From an uncultured Trueperaceae bacterium (GTDB taxonomy: Bacteria; Deinococcota; Deinococci; Deinococcales; Trueperaceae): a stretch of 53,702 nt of DNA. Positions 42,422-49,942 of this stretch are shown piece by piece; position 1 is the first letter of the stretch, and every line of letters starts with the position of its first letter. The position numbers and the translations under genes were made by a program. The DNA is taken from positions 1-53,702 of the forward strand of contig CAJXNS010000007.1 in assembly GCA_913057165.1 (NCBI GenBank). The letters run 5' to 3'. The notes beneath the pieces were generated by a model. That model saw nothing but the letters and a program-made list of their open reading frames with translations, ran no database searches and was not told the DNA's origin.

Positions 42422-43560
42422 AGGCGTTCCGGGTCGTAGCGGCGCTGAATCGCTCGGGCGTGCTCGTAGTACTGCACCAACGTTTCGGTCGCACCGCGCC
42501 AGCCATGGGGTTCGGTATCTTCACGCGCTTGACGGCCAAGCCGCTGTCGGAAGACAGGATCGACCGTCAGACGCCGTAAACATTCGGTGAGCTCACCAAG
42601 GTCCCCAGGCGTGAATAGTAGACCGTTGCGTTCGTGGGTAATCACATCCGGCACACCACCCGCCCGGGCCCCCACCACCGGAATGCCCGACGCCATCGCC
42701 TCCATGGCGACAAACCCGAGGGTTTCCGTGTCGGAAGGAAACGCGAGCACGTCCGCACTGGCGTACGCCGCTGCGAGTTCCTCGCCGCCCATGTATCCCG
42801 TGAATACGGTCGGTGTCCCCTCAAAAAGTTTCTTCATCGCGTCCTCCGCAGGTCCAGAACCCACGATGGCAAGACGGACACCAGGCAACTGCTTCATGGG
42901 CGCTTGCAACCAGTCAAGGCGCTTCTCGTACGACACGCGCCCGACGTAAAGCAACAGTGGCTTTTCAGGCTCGCCGCCAGACAGCCGCTCGCGCATGGCG
43001 GACGAGGCGGCCGACGGCCTAAAGAGTTGCGTATCGACGGCTTTGGGCCACAGGCGCACCCGTTTAATGCCGAGCGCTTCGGCTGAACGCACCATCGGCA
43101 TGCTGGTGCACAGGTTCACGTGCGCTTGGTTGTGAACATCCCGCAAGAACGTCTTCGAGAACGGGCTTAAAAAGTTCAGTTTGAGGTGTTTCGCGTACTG
43201 GGTGATATCGGTGTGATAGCTCGCAAGCAGCGGTAGGTTGCGTTGACGCGCCAGCATGGTGCCCCACAAACCCAACACCACAGGATTGACGACGTGCACC
43301 ACGTCCGGCTTGAAGCGGTCTAGCTCACGTCCGATCTTGGGTCGCGGCAACCCAACGAACAATTCGGGGTACCACGGCCGGAACGGCACGCTCGGCACGC
43401 GCACCACCCGGTGGCCGTAATAACGCTCGGGCGGATGCCCGGGCGCGAACACCAACGCTTCGTGTCCAAGCTCAGCGAGTTGTTCTAGCGTCCGGGTGAC
43501 GCGCGTGACGACGCCGTCGATTTTGGGTAGGAACGTCTCGGTGAAGACCGCGACTCGCAT
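42418..43560 (-). CDS. sqdX: Sulfoquinovosyltransferase-like GT4 (SqdX/SQD2)
   Basis: A 380-aa GT4 enzyme. VAVFTETFLPKIDGVV leads; SYHTDITQYAKHLK and RLWPKAVDTQLFRP follow. The C-terminal half, GEPEKPLLLYVGRVSYEKRLDWL, KLFEGTPTVFTGYMGGEELAAAYAS and PSDTETLGFVAMEAMASGIPVV, follows plant SQD2 and cyanobacterial SqdX nearly block by block. It would move sulfoquinovose from UDP-sulfoquinovose to diacylglycerol to make SQDG at the cytosolic membrane face. Related GT4 enzymes use other sugars, but the gene begins 5 bases after sqd1, which settles the likely role. Its codon use is ordinary for the window. Confidence 0.87.
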   Translation of the reverse strand: MRVAVFTETFLPKIDGVVTRVTRTLEQLAELGHEALVFAPGHPPERYYGHRVVRVPSVPFRPWYPELFVGLPRPKIGRELDRFKPDVVHVVNPVVLGLWGTMLARQRNLPLLASYHTDITQYAKHLKLNFLSPFSKTFLRDVHNQAHVNLCTSMPMVRSAEALGIKRVRLWPKAVDTQLFRPSAASSAMRERLSGGEPEKPLLLYVGRVSYEKRLDWLQAPMKQLPGVRLAIVGSGPAEDAMKKLFEGTPTVFTGYMGGEELAAAYASADVLAFPSDTETLGFVAMEAMASGIPVVGARAGGVPDVITHERNGLLFTPGDLGELTECLRRLTVDPVFRQRLGRQAREDTEPHGWRGATETLVQYYEHARAIQRRYDPERL

Positions 43561-43565
43561 GGGGT

Positions 43566-44756
43566 TTAGGCGTCGGGAATGCCGGGTTTTTGTTTTTGGG
43601 TCCAGGTGCTGGTGGCCGGGATTTTGTTTTTATCGGCGCGGTCTTTGTATTTGCGGGCGATTTGGGTGACTTCTTCGAGGAGGCCTTCTTCTAGGGTGGT
43701 GGGGTTGAGGCCGAGGTCGAGGAAGAGGTCGTTTTTGACGTGGAGGTCGTTTTCGGCGTCTTCGTTTCTGGGGTTGGGGACGTTGGCGACTTCGGCGTTT
43801 GCGATGCGGGCGACGATTTGGGCGAGGTCGCGGATGCGGTGGGTTTCGGTCATTTGGTTGAGGATTTTGACGCGTTCACCGCGGGTGGGTGGGTTTTCGA
43901 TGGCGAGTTGGATGCAGCGGACGGTGTCTTGGATGTGGATGAAGGCGCGGGTTTGTCCGCCGGTGCCGTGGACGGTGAGGGGGTAGTCGACGGCGGCTTG
44001 CATGAGGAAGCGGTTGAGGACGGTGCCGTAGTCGCCGTCGTAGTCGAAGCGGTTGATGAGGCGTTCGTCGCTGTTGGTTTCTTGGGTGTTGGTGCCCCAG
44101 ACGATGCCTTGGTGGAGGTCGGTGATGCGGAGGTGGTCGTTTTTGGCGTAGTACGCGAAGAACAGTTGGTCTTGCGTTTTGGTCATGTGGTAGATGGATC
44201 CGGGGTTGGCGGGGTAGAGGATTTCTTGTTGGACTTTGTCGCCGTCGTCGGTGGTGACTTCGATGGGGAGGTAGCCTTCGGGGATTTTCATGCCGGCGGT
44301 GCCGTACCCGTAGACGCCCATGGTGCCGAGGTGGGTGAGGTGGATGTCGAGGCCGCTTTCGACGATGGCGGCGAGGGTGTTGTGGGTGGCGTTGAGGTTG
44401 TTGTCGACGGTGTAGCGCTTGTGGGCGCTGCTTTTCATGCTGTAGGGCGCGGCGCGTTGTTCGGCGAAGTGGACGATGCTGTCGGGTTGTTCGTCTTTGA
44501 TGAGTTGGAGGAGGCGGTCGTATTCTTCGGCGACGTTGATGTTGACGAAGTTGATGGTGCGGCCGCTTTGTTCGTGCCAGGCTTTGAGGCGGGTGCCCAT
44601 GGGGGTGATGGGGGTGAGGCTGCCGGCTTCGAGTTCGTTGTCGATGTTGCGGCGGCTTAGGTTGTCGAGGATGGTGATGTCGTGGCCGAGGTTGCTGAGG
44701 TGGAGGCTGGTGGGCCATCCGCAGAATCCGTCGCCGCCTAAAATGAATACTTTCAT
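43566..44756 (-). CDS. sqd1: UDP-sulfoquinovose synthase
   Basis: A 396-aa SDR-type enzyme. The NAD loop GGDGFCGWPTSLHLS is at residue 7, and FAEQRAAPYSM, HLGTMGVYG (Thr145), YHMTK (Tyr189/Lys193), TDLHQGIVWG and NRFLMQAAVDYPLTVHGTGGQTR match SQD1/SqdB along the whole length. It converts UDP-glucose and sulfite to UDP-sulfoquinovose. GGAGGA lies 9 bases before the ATG. Codon choice is extreme: nearly every Lys, Gln and Glu is AAA, CAA, GAA, and other third positions are mostly C, unlike both neighbours. This creates long empty open frames on both strands. Confidence 0.95.
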   Translation of the reverse strand: MKVFILGGDGFCGWPTSLHLSNLGHDITILDNLSRRNIDNELEAGSLTPITPMGTRLKAWHEQSGRTINFVNINVAEEYDRLLQLIKDEQPDSIVHFAEQRAAPYSMKSSAHKRYTVDNNLNATHNTLAAIVESGLDIHLTHLGTMGVYGYGTAGMKIPEGYLPIEVTTDDGDKVQQEILYPANPGSIYHMTKTQDQLFFAYYAKNDHLRITDLHQGIVWGTNTQETNSDERLINRFDYDGDYGTVLNRFLMQAAVDYPLTVHGTGGQTRAFIHIQDTVRCIQLAIENPPTRGERVKILNQMTETHRIRDLAQIVARIANAEVANVPNPRNEDAENDLHVKNDLFLDLGLNPTTLEEGLLEEVTQIARKYKDRADKNKIPATSTWTQKQKPGIPDA

Positions 44757-44765
44757 GCTGGTTAA

Positions 44766-44771
44766 TCCTCC
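44766..44771 (-). promoter_or_regulatory. Shine-Dalgarno GGAGGA of sqd1
   Basis: GGAGGA, 9 bases before ATG 44756. It shows that the frame extending up to 44837 is not used. A TACGCT at 44816-44821 (minus) could be the -10 box. Confidence 0.65.
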
Positions 44772-44858
44772 GAATGCCGACGCAACGCGCGCCGCCGGTT
44801 GCTTAAAGTCCCAAAAGCGTACCACCGGCCCCACCACGCCCGGCGGGACAAACGACGT

Positions 44859-46076
44859 TCAACGCTCCAAACGCAGGGAACGAACCCGACGTGAAAAGGA
44901 ACGCCATTGTCGCGCCATCCACACGCGACGGTATGACGCTGCACCGGAGTACCACGCCCCCGGCTTTAAGAACGACCAAAGCACCACCGTCGCCACGAAA
45001 AACGGGTGAAGCAACGCCCACCCCACCAGGCTCGGCCTCCACAAATCTCGCCGGCCGAAGCGCCAAGCACCCAAAGCCGTACCGCCCACCTGCAACACAA
45101 GTTCGGTTCCCCACAACCATGCCAACCAGACGAACAACCCATCCACCCAAAAGGCGGCAGCCAAAGAGAAGGCGATGGCGATCGACTGAAAGCCGAGGAC
45201 CGCAATCGACGCAAAAAACGCCGGATGGTAATGCATCACATGGTGATAGCGAGACACCCAACGCCGACGCTGGCGGAGGAAGGCCCCCCAGCTTTCGATC
45301 GGTTGCGTCCACACACGCGTCTCCGGACGCGACGCAAAACGAATACGGCTCCCAGGAAGCCGCCCAAGCTTTTGGGTCAACAGGTCTTCGTCACCACTCG
45401 GCGCGCGACCAATCGCCCCAAACCCGCCCACCGCATCAAAAGCCGAACGCAGGTAGGCCTGATTGTTCGCGCTCGACGCGAACTTCCATCCGAACAACGT
45501 CAAAGCCCGCGATACCAGCATCAGTGACAACCAATCGATCGTCTCAAAGGCATGCAGCCAGCGGCGCACCCCACCCCGGCGCGTGGTTTCGACGTACCCC
45601 ACCACCATCGTCACACCAGGACCAAACTCCCGCACCATGCCGTCCACCCAGCCATCCGGGTACCGGCAATCCGCATCGGTCGTCAAAATAATCTCACCCG
45701 TTGAACCTTCGATGCCTTCGCGCACGGCATTCACCTTCGGGGCGTAACGCTTCGACGGCGTCGTCACGCTGATGAGCCGCACACGCGCGTCCTTGGCGGC
45801 TGCAGCGCGCACCAACTCAGCGGTTGTATCGGTGGAACGGTCGTCCACCACCACGAACTCCAACTCGCCGTCGTACTCCTGCTGCAACAGCGATCGCAAC
45901 GTGGCCGGCAAATTCGCTTCTTCATTATGGGCCGGAAGAATGACACTCACGGACGGTTTGGCCCGGTGCGGTTCAAGCGGCGGGTCACGACGAAGCGTGC
46001 CAACGATCACCAACACCATGAGGCCGAGATAAGGCACGACCAGCAGCGTCAGTAACGTCGCAAACACAGCAAGCAT
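44859..46076 (-). CDS. Membrane family-2 glycosyltransferase
   Basis: 405 aa. Two membrane helices (residues 1-30) are followed by a GT2 domain: VSVILPAHNEEANLPATLRSLL, VVVDDRSTDTTAEL, TTDADCRYPDG (metal DxD-like), SGDEDLLTQKLG (acceptor Asp) and RQRRRWVSRYHH (QxxRW-like product site). Three to four C-terminal helices complete it. This is the layout of bacterial GT2 enzymes that glycosylate lipids or make exopolysaccharide. It ends 102 bp before sqd1 on the same strand; whether it acts on SQDG-type lipids is unknown. GGAAGGTG 7 bases upstream favours ATG 46076 over the earlier in-frame codons. Confidence 0.85.
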   Translation of the reverse strand: MLAVFATLLTLLVVPYLGLMVLVIVGTLRRDPPLEPHRAKPSVSVILPAHNEEANLPATLRSLLQQEYDGELEFVVVDDRSTDTTAELVRAAAAKDARVRLISVTTPSKRYAPKVNAVREGIEGSTGEIILTTDADCRYPDGWVDGMVREFGPGVTMVVGYVETTRRGGVRRWLHAFETIDWLSLMLVSRALTLFGWKFASSANNQAYLRSAFDAVGGFGAIGRAPSGDEDLLTQKLGRLPGSRIRFASRPETRVWTQPIESWGAFLRQRRRWVSRYHHVMHYHPAFFASIAVLGFQSIAIAFSLAAAFWVDGLFVWLAWLWGTELVLQVGGTALGAWRFGRRDLWRPSLVGWALLHPFFVATVVLWSFLKPGAWYSGAASYRRVWMARQWRSFSRRVRSLRLER

Positions 46077-46153
46077 CAAATACACCTTCCCGGGATGGTT
46101 TGCAACGTACCACGGCGGCTTAACGCCGTGCCTTACGGTAACGTGCCAGCCAG

Positions 46154-48451
46154 GTGCCACCGTCCAATCCCAACAAACCATCCGACGTTGCCAACTTCCA
46201 TGCGTGGTTTCAAAGCTTGAAAGATGGCGAGGATCGGGTACGCGCGCACGCATTTCTACCCCCGCGGGCAGGCCAAAAGAGCAGCGAGGCTGAGGAGGAC
46301 GCCTGGTTATCCGGGCTCAATATGACTCCTTGGGAGCATCAAGCCGAAGCGTGGCGCCAACTGGACGCCGGTCGGTCTGTCGTCATCGCGACCGACACCG
46401 CCTCAGGAAAAAGCCTGATCTACCAACGCAAAATGCTTGAAGCACTCGCTCAAGGATTCACCAGTCTCGCGGTATTTCCAACCAAAGCCTTAGCGGAAGA
46501 CCAACTTCGGTCGTTGAGAGAGCTCGCCACGCGAACGGGCATCGACAATCCCGAACAGCTGATCGTGCGCTACGACGGCGATACACCACGAGCTGAGCGT
46601 CAAGCGTTGCGTCGCGAGGCGCGTGTGGTCATCACCAACCCCGACATGCTCCACCGCAGCTTGCTTCCATTTCACTCGTACTGGGCGCCCTTTCATACGT
46701 CGCTTAAGTGGGTTGTCATCGACGAGCTTCACGCCTATCGGGGCGTGTTCGGCACGCACGTCGCCAACGTGCTACGCCGCCTGGACCGCGTGGCAAAACT
46801 GTACGGCAGCGAACCGCAGTTCATCGCCGCAAGCGCCACCGTTGCAAACCCCAGCGAACTCTTCGAGCACCTTGTAGGCCGCACACCCGCCGCGGTCGAA
46901 GCCAACACCGCCCCCCGCGGCGCCAAGGAGGTGCTTTTCTGGACGCCGCCAGCCCGGCCGGGCAATCCTGAACGGCGCCGCAGTCCGGTGGCAGAAGCCG
47001 CCCGTTTGGCTGCTGCTTTGGTCCAAGCGCAGCAAAAAGTCTTGGTGTTCTGTAACTCACGGCGCGCCGCTGAATTGGTCCTGCGCTACGCAAGGCCGCT
47101 CCTTCCTGAAGATAAGCAGGATGTACTTGCAAGCTACCGGAGCGGTTACACCGCCAGCGAGCGGCGTCAGATTGAAGCTGACTTTCGCGCCGGCCGTCTG
47201 CAAGCCGTCGCAAGTACCAGCGCCCTGGAACTTGGCGTCGATATTGGCGACGTCGACGTGGTGGTCCAGGTGGGCTACCCGGGATCGATGATGGCCTTTT
47301 GGCAGCGGGCAGGCAGGGCTGGGCGGTCAGGATCACGCTCCGCAGTCGTCTGGATTCCCGGCGATGATCCGCTCGATGAGCACGTGCTCGGCCACCCTGA
47401 GTTTCTTTTGGACGGGTCCATGGAGCGCGCGGTGGCCGACCCACATAACGCCATCGTGCACGCCCGCCACGTCCGTTGTGCCGCTTCCGAGCACCCTGTC
47501 GAAGACCATGAAGCCTGGTTAAGCCCAGCCATCGATTTGGCCGCCGTGGAAGGACTGCGGGCGTTACCAACAGGCGCGTACGGCGCCACCGAGCGGTACC
47601 CGCACCGTCACGTCAGTTTGCGTGGTCGTGGCGGAACACAGGTACGCATTCGCCTAGCGGGAAGCGCCAAGCCCTTGGGGACAATGGAGGCAGGTCGCGC
47701 GGTTAAGGAGCTGCACCCAGGTGCCGTGTACCTCCACAAGGGAGAGCCGTATCTCGTGGTCGAGCTTGATTTAGGGGAAGGCCGAGCCGTCCTCATTCCC
47801 CACATCGAAGATTTCTACACCCAAGTGCGAACCGAAACCCATATTGATTTGATCGATCACGAACCGCGGCTGGTGGATGCTGAGCTGGGATTAATTGCGG
47901 GATACGTTCGGGTGACGCATGAGGTCGTCGGGTACGTTCGCAAACGCTACAGGACCGAAGTGGTGCTATCGGAGCACGCCCTTGATTTGCCTAATGATTC
48001 ATTCATCACCCAAGCCACGTGGTGGGCCGTCACGCCCGAACAGCAAACCCTCGCCCTACCACCAGGGGTGTTTGCAAGCGGGATGCACGCCCTCGAGCAC
48101 ACCATGATTGGGCTCTTACCGCTGTTCGTGTTGTGTGAGCGTGATGATGTGGGCGGCGTTTCATTCCCCGTGCACCCCGAACGTGGTGAGCCTTTGATCG
48201 TGATTTATGACGGCGCCGAGGGTGGGGTTGGTTATGCCGAGGCGGGAGCGTGGCAGTTTGGGGCGTGGTTGCGAGAAGCGCTCCGTCGCCTGACCGAATG
48301 CGGCTGTGCGGACGGTTGCCCGCGTTGCACCTTGTCACCTAAGTGCGGCAACGGCAACCAGTACCTTGATAAGGAAGCGGCCCGCCGCTTGGCGGCGCAG
48401 CTCCTCACCCGCGCTGGAGGCGCCACTGGAGAGTCCCACCCTCGGGCGTAG
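46154..48451 (+). CDS. DEAD/DEAH-box DNA helicase with DUF1998-type Cys cluster (MrfA/Hrq1 family)
   Basis: 765 aa. Helicase motifs: ATDTASGKSLIYQ (Walker A), VFPTKALAEDQL, ITNPDMLH, VIDELHAYRG (DELH), AASATVANP, then VLVFCNSRRAAEL, STSALELGVDIGDVDVVVQVG and RAGRAGRSG. The C-terminus has four cysteines, CGCADGCPRCTLSPKCGNGN, which in this family bind zinc. Relatives include yeast Hrq1 and Bacillus MrfA, which help repair mitomycin-type crosslinks as 3'-5' helicases. The nuclease partner MrfB is not adjacent. The GTG start is uncertain: TACGGT lies 14 bases upstream, too far for the leaderless rule. Confidence 0.9.
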   Translation: MPPSNPNKPSDVANFHAWFQSLKDGEDRVRAHAFLPPRAGQKSSEAEEDAWLSGLNMTPWEHQAEAWRQLDAGRSVVIATDTASGKSLIYQRKMLEALAQGFTSLAVFPTKALAEDQLRSLRELATRTGIDNPEQLIVRYDGDTPRAERQALRREARVVITNPDMLHRSLLPFHSYWAPFHTSLKWVVIDELHAYRGVFGTHVANVLRRLDRVAKLYGSEPQFIAASATVANPSELFEHLVGRTPAAVEANTAPRGAKEVLFWTPPARPGNPERRRSPVAEAARLAAALVQAQQKVLVFCNSRRAAELVLRYARPLLPEDKQDVLASYRSGYTASERRQIEADFRAGRLQAVASTSALELGVDIGDVDVVVQVGYPGSMMAFWQRAGRAGRSGSRSAVVWIPGDDPLDEHVLGHPEFLLDGSMERAVADPHNAIVHARHVRCAASEHPVEDHEAWLSPAIDLAAVEGLRALPTGAYGATERYPHRHVSLRGRGGTQVRIRLAGSAKPLGTMEAGRAVKELHPGAVYLHKGEPYLVVELDLGEGRAVLIPHIEDFYTQVRTETHIDLIDHEPRLVDAELGLIAGYVRVTHEVVGYVRKRYRTEVVLSEHALDLPNDSFITQATWWAVTPEQQTLALPPGVFASGMHALEHTMIGLLPLFVLCERDDVGGVSFPVHPERGEPLIVIYDGAEGGVGYAEAGAWQFGAWLREALRRLTECGCADGCPRCTLSPKCGNGNQYLDKEAARRLAAQLLTRAGGATGESHPRA

Positions 48452-48454
48452 TGC

Positions 48455-48460
48455 TACACT
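48455..48460 (+). promoter_or_regulatory. Leaderless-type -10 box (TACACT)
   Basis: TACACT, 8 bases, then GTG 48469. It lies just after the helicase stop codon and favours 48469 over the GTG at 48451. Confidence 0.45.
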
Positions 48461-48468
48461 CCTCGGTC

Positions 48469-49326
48469 GTGCGCGTCGGTCTGATCACCACCGTTTTATG
48501 GAGTCGCTACGGGCCGGCATGGCTGAAGGCGCTTGAGGCCGTTGGGGCGACGCTCGAGACGGTGTCGGGTGCCGAAGCAAGCGCTTGGCGCAACGATCCA
48601 CGCGTCCAACGTGGTTCATCGTCAATATTTGAGCTCGCTGCCGCCGAGGCGGTGGCCTTATCGCACTGCGACCGCCTATTGGTACCCAGTATTAATGAAG
48701 GCTACGACGGCACGAAGGGTGGCGCTGGGGATCCGTTTGTTGCGGACCTTCCAGCGGCGTTGCAGCATGCCGTACCGGGTATTCCCAAGGTGTGGCGGGT
48801 GGCAACCAACGCCGCGACGCCTGGCTTCGAAGCGAACGCTCTGGCTTTGTTGGCGGAGGTGGCGGGTCAACCCGCATCAGCACGAAGGGTATGGCAAACG
48901 CACAAGTCTGAACTTTTGCAGACCGTCGGACCTGGGCCGCGACCGGCCAACCCGCCAGGCGACGCGTGGGTCGGCGTGCTGGGTCAGCCTTGGTGGCTGG
49001 AAGAACCGTATCTTGCGGCGTCGTACGACTTTGGCGGTGAGCGCGCCTTGACGCCGGCGGTGTGGCCTGATTCTGAACTACGGTCTGAAGGCTGGACGGT
49101 CGATCCTGACCTGGCACCTTCCGATGCTGAAGCGCTGGGGGCTGCACGACGCATGGCCCGCATGCATCGCGTCAAACGCTTGGTACTCCTCGTCGATCCG
49201 ACGTCTTCTTCGGATGCGTGGTTGACCCGGGCGGTTCAACGCATGGCCCGGAAGCCGCTTGAGATCGTCGAAACACCCGATCCGTTTACCGTCGTTGAAG
49301 GGCGGCGGGTGGAGGCTGCGTCTTGA
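48469..49326 (+). CDS. Protein of unknown function, weakly like the 2-hydroxyacyl-CoA dehydratase/activator group
   Basis: 285 aa. The N-terminus VGLITTVLWSRYGPAWLKALEAVGATLE and the following SHCDRLLVPSINEGYDGTKGGAGDPFVADLPAALQ recall the opening of DUF2229/HgdB-like domains (start with VGxPRxL, then x-P-x-W at a new fold). No CxxC cluster site is visible, only a single Cys in SHCDRLL, so an active Fe-S dehydratase is unlikely. I would treat it as hypothetical. Soluble, no signal peptide. It overlaps the next small gene by 4 bp. Confidence 0.6.
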   Translation: MRVGLITTVLWSRYGPAWLKALEAVGATLETVSGAEASAWRNDPRVQRGSSSIFELAAAEAVALSHCDRLLVPSINEGYDGTKGGAGDPFVADLPAALQHAVPGIPKVWRVATNAATPGFEANALALLAEVAGQPASARRVWQTHKSELLQTVGPGPRPANPPGDAWVGVLGQPWWLEEPYLAASYDFGGERALTPAVWPDSELRSEGWTVDPDLAPSDAEALGAARRMARMHRVKRLVLLVDPTSSSDAWLTRAVQRMARKPLEIVETPDPFTVVEGRRVEAAS

Positions 49327-49640
49327 GTCTGCTGGTCTTCATCACCGCGGCCGTTTACGCGGTGGTATCCACCTTTGGAGCGTGGACGGTCGCTCGGCGA
49401 CAACCGCGGTTGACGTTTTTGTTTATGACATCCGCGTCGCTGTTAATGATCGCGGGCGTCATGGCGTTCTACGGGGCAGAGGGCACGTATGTGGTGATGG
49501 CAGCAGGCGCCGTTTCAGCTTCAATCGCGTCCTACTGGAATGCGCGCTTGGTGTACGCGACCGTGATCCCAATCAACCACGCAGCCCGCCTCCTGCTTGG
49601 GGCGTTACTGATCGCGACATCGTTTCTGGCGTGGGGTTAG
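49323..49640 (+). CDS. Small membrane protein, unknown
   Basis: 105 aa with three to four hydrophobic helices (LLVFITAAVYAVVSTFGAW, LTFLFMTSASLLMIAGVMAFYG, YVVMAAGAVSASIASYW and ARLLLGALLIATSFLAWG). I recognise no family. A TTG start overlaps the preceding stop (TTGA), which suggests coupling. It ends in a 4-bp tail-to-tail overlap (TTAG) with the opposing winged-helix-like gene. Confidence 0.6.
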   Translation: MSLLVFITAAVYAVVSTFGAWTVARRQPRLTFLFMTSASLLMIAGVMAFYGAEGTYVVMAAGAVSASIASYWNARLVYATVIPINHAARLLLGALLIATSFLAWG

Positions 49641-49900
49641 CCGCTGGATGACGGCTCGTCATCGCCAAAAAGCTGCCTGATGGCGTCTTCCTTGGCGGTT
49701 TTTTGGGTGGCAACCCAGCGGTCGGCACCCAGCGCTTCAATCTTCTTGCGCCTGATGAGCGTATCGATCGACTGCTCTAACGTGTCGACGGCTAACTCTT
49801 CGTGGTGCCGGTCGTCCACATGACGTTGGATGTCTCGTAACGTGGACCCTTTGCCACCCGAGGCATCGATCGCTTCGTACACCCAATCATCAACGTTCAC
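49637..49900 (-). CDS. Small winged-helix-like protein, unknown
   Basis: 87 aa: VNVDDWVYEAIDASGGKGSTLRDIQRHVDDRHHEELAVDTLEQ is a likely helix-turn-helix part, followed by IDTLIRRKKIEALGADRWVA, a possible wing with a strand pair, then an acidic tail GDDEPSSSG. It could be a DNA-binding or protein-contact module. The frame could start at GTG 49906, but TACACT lies 6 bases before GTG 49900, so that is chosen. Confidence 0.6.
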   Translation of the reverse strand: MNVDDWVYEAIDASGGKGSTLRDIQRHVDDRHHEELAVDTLEQSIDTLIRRKKIEALGADRWVATQKTAKEDAIRQLFGDDEPSSSG

Positions 49901-49906
49901 ACGCAC

Positions 49907-49912
49907 AGTGTA
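49907..49912 (-). promoter_or_regulatory. Leaderless-type -10 box (TACACT) for the winged-helix-like gene
   Basis: TACACT, 6 bases, then GTG 49900; zero bases before GTG 49906. The spacing decides the start. Confidence 0.5.
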
Positions 49913-49942
49913 ACGGCGTTGGTGCCCTACCGTCGAGACGCG

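Noticed and set aside
43740-44660. 306-codon plus-strand open frame rich in Val, Gly, Asp and Glu
   Set aside because: It is the antisense of sqd1. Its composition reflects the extreme codon bias of that gene; no start signal or protein-like pattern is seen.
43876-44718. 280-codon minus-strand open frame rich in His, Pro, Gln and Arg
   Set aside because: It is a shifted frame inside sqd1, caused by the same codon bias. The sqd1 frame carries all family motifs.
45006-45691. Pro/Arg/Thr-rich plus-strand frames opposite the GT2 gene
   Set aside because: They are low-complexity shadows; the minus-strand frame has all GT2 motifs and membrane helices.
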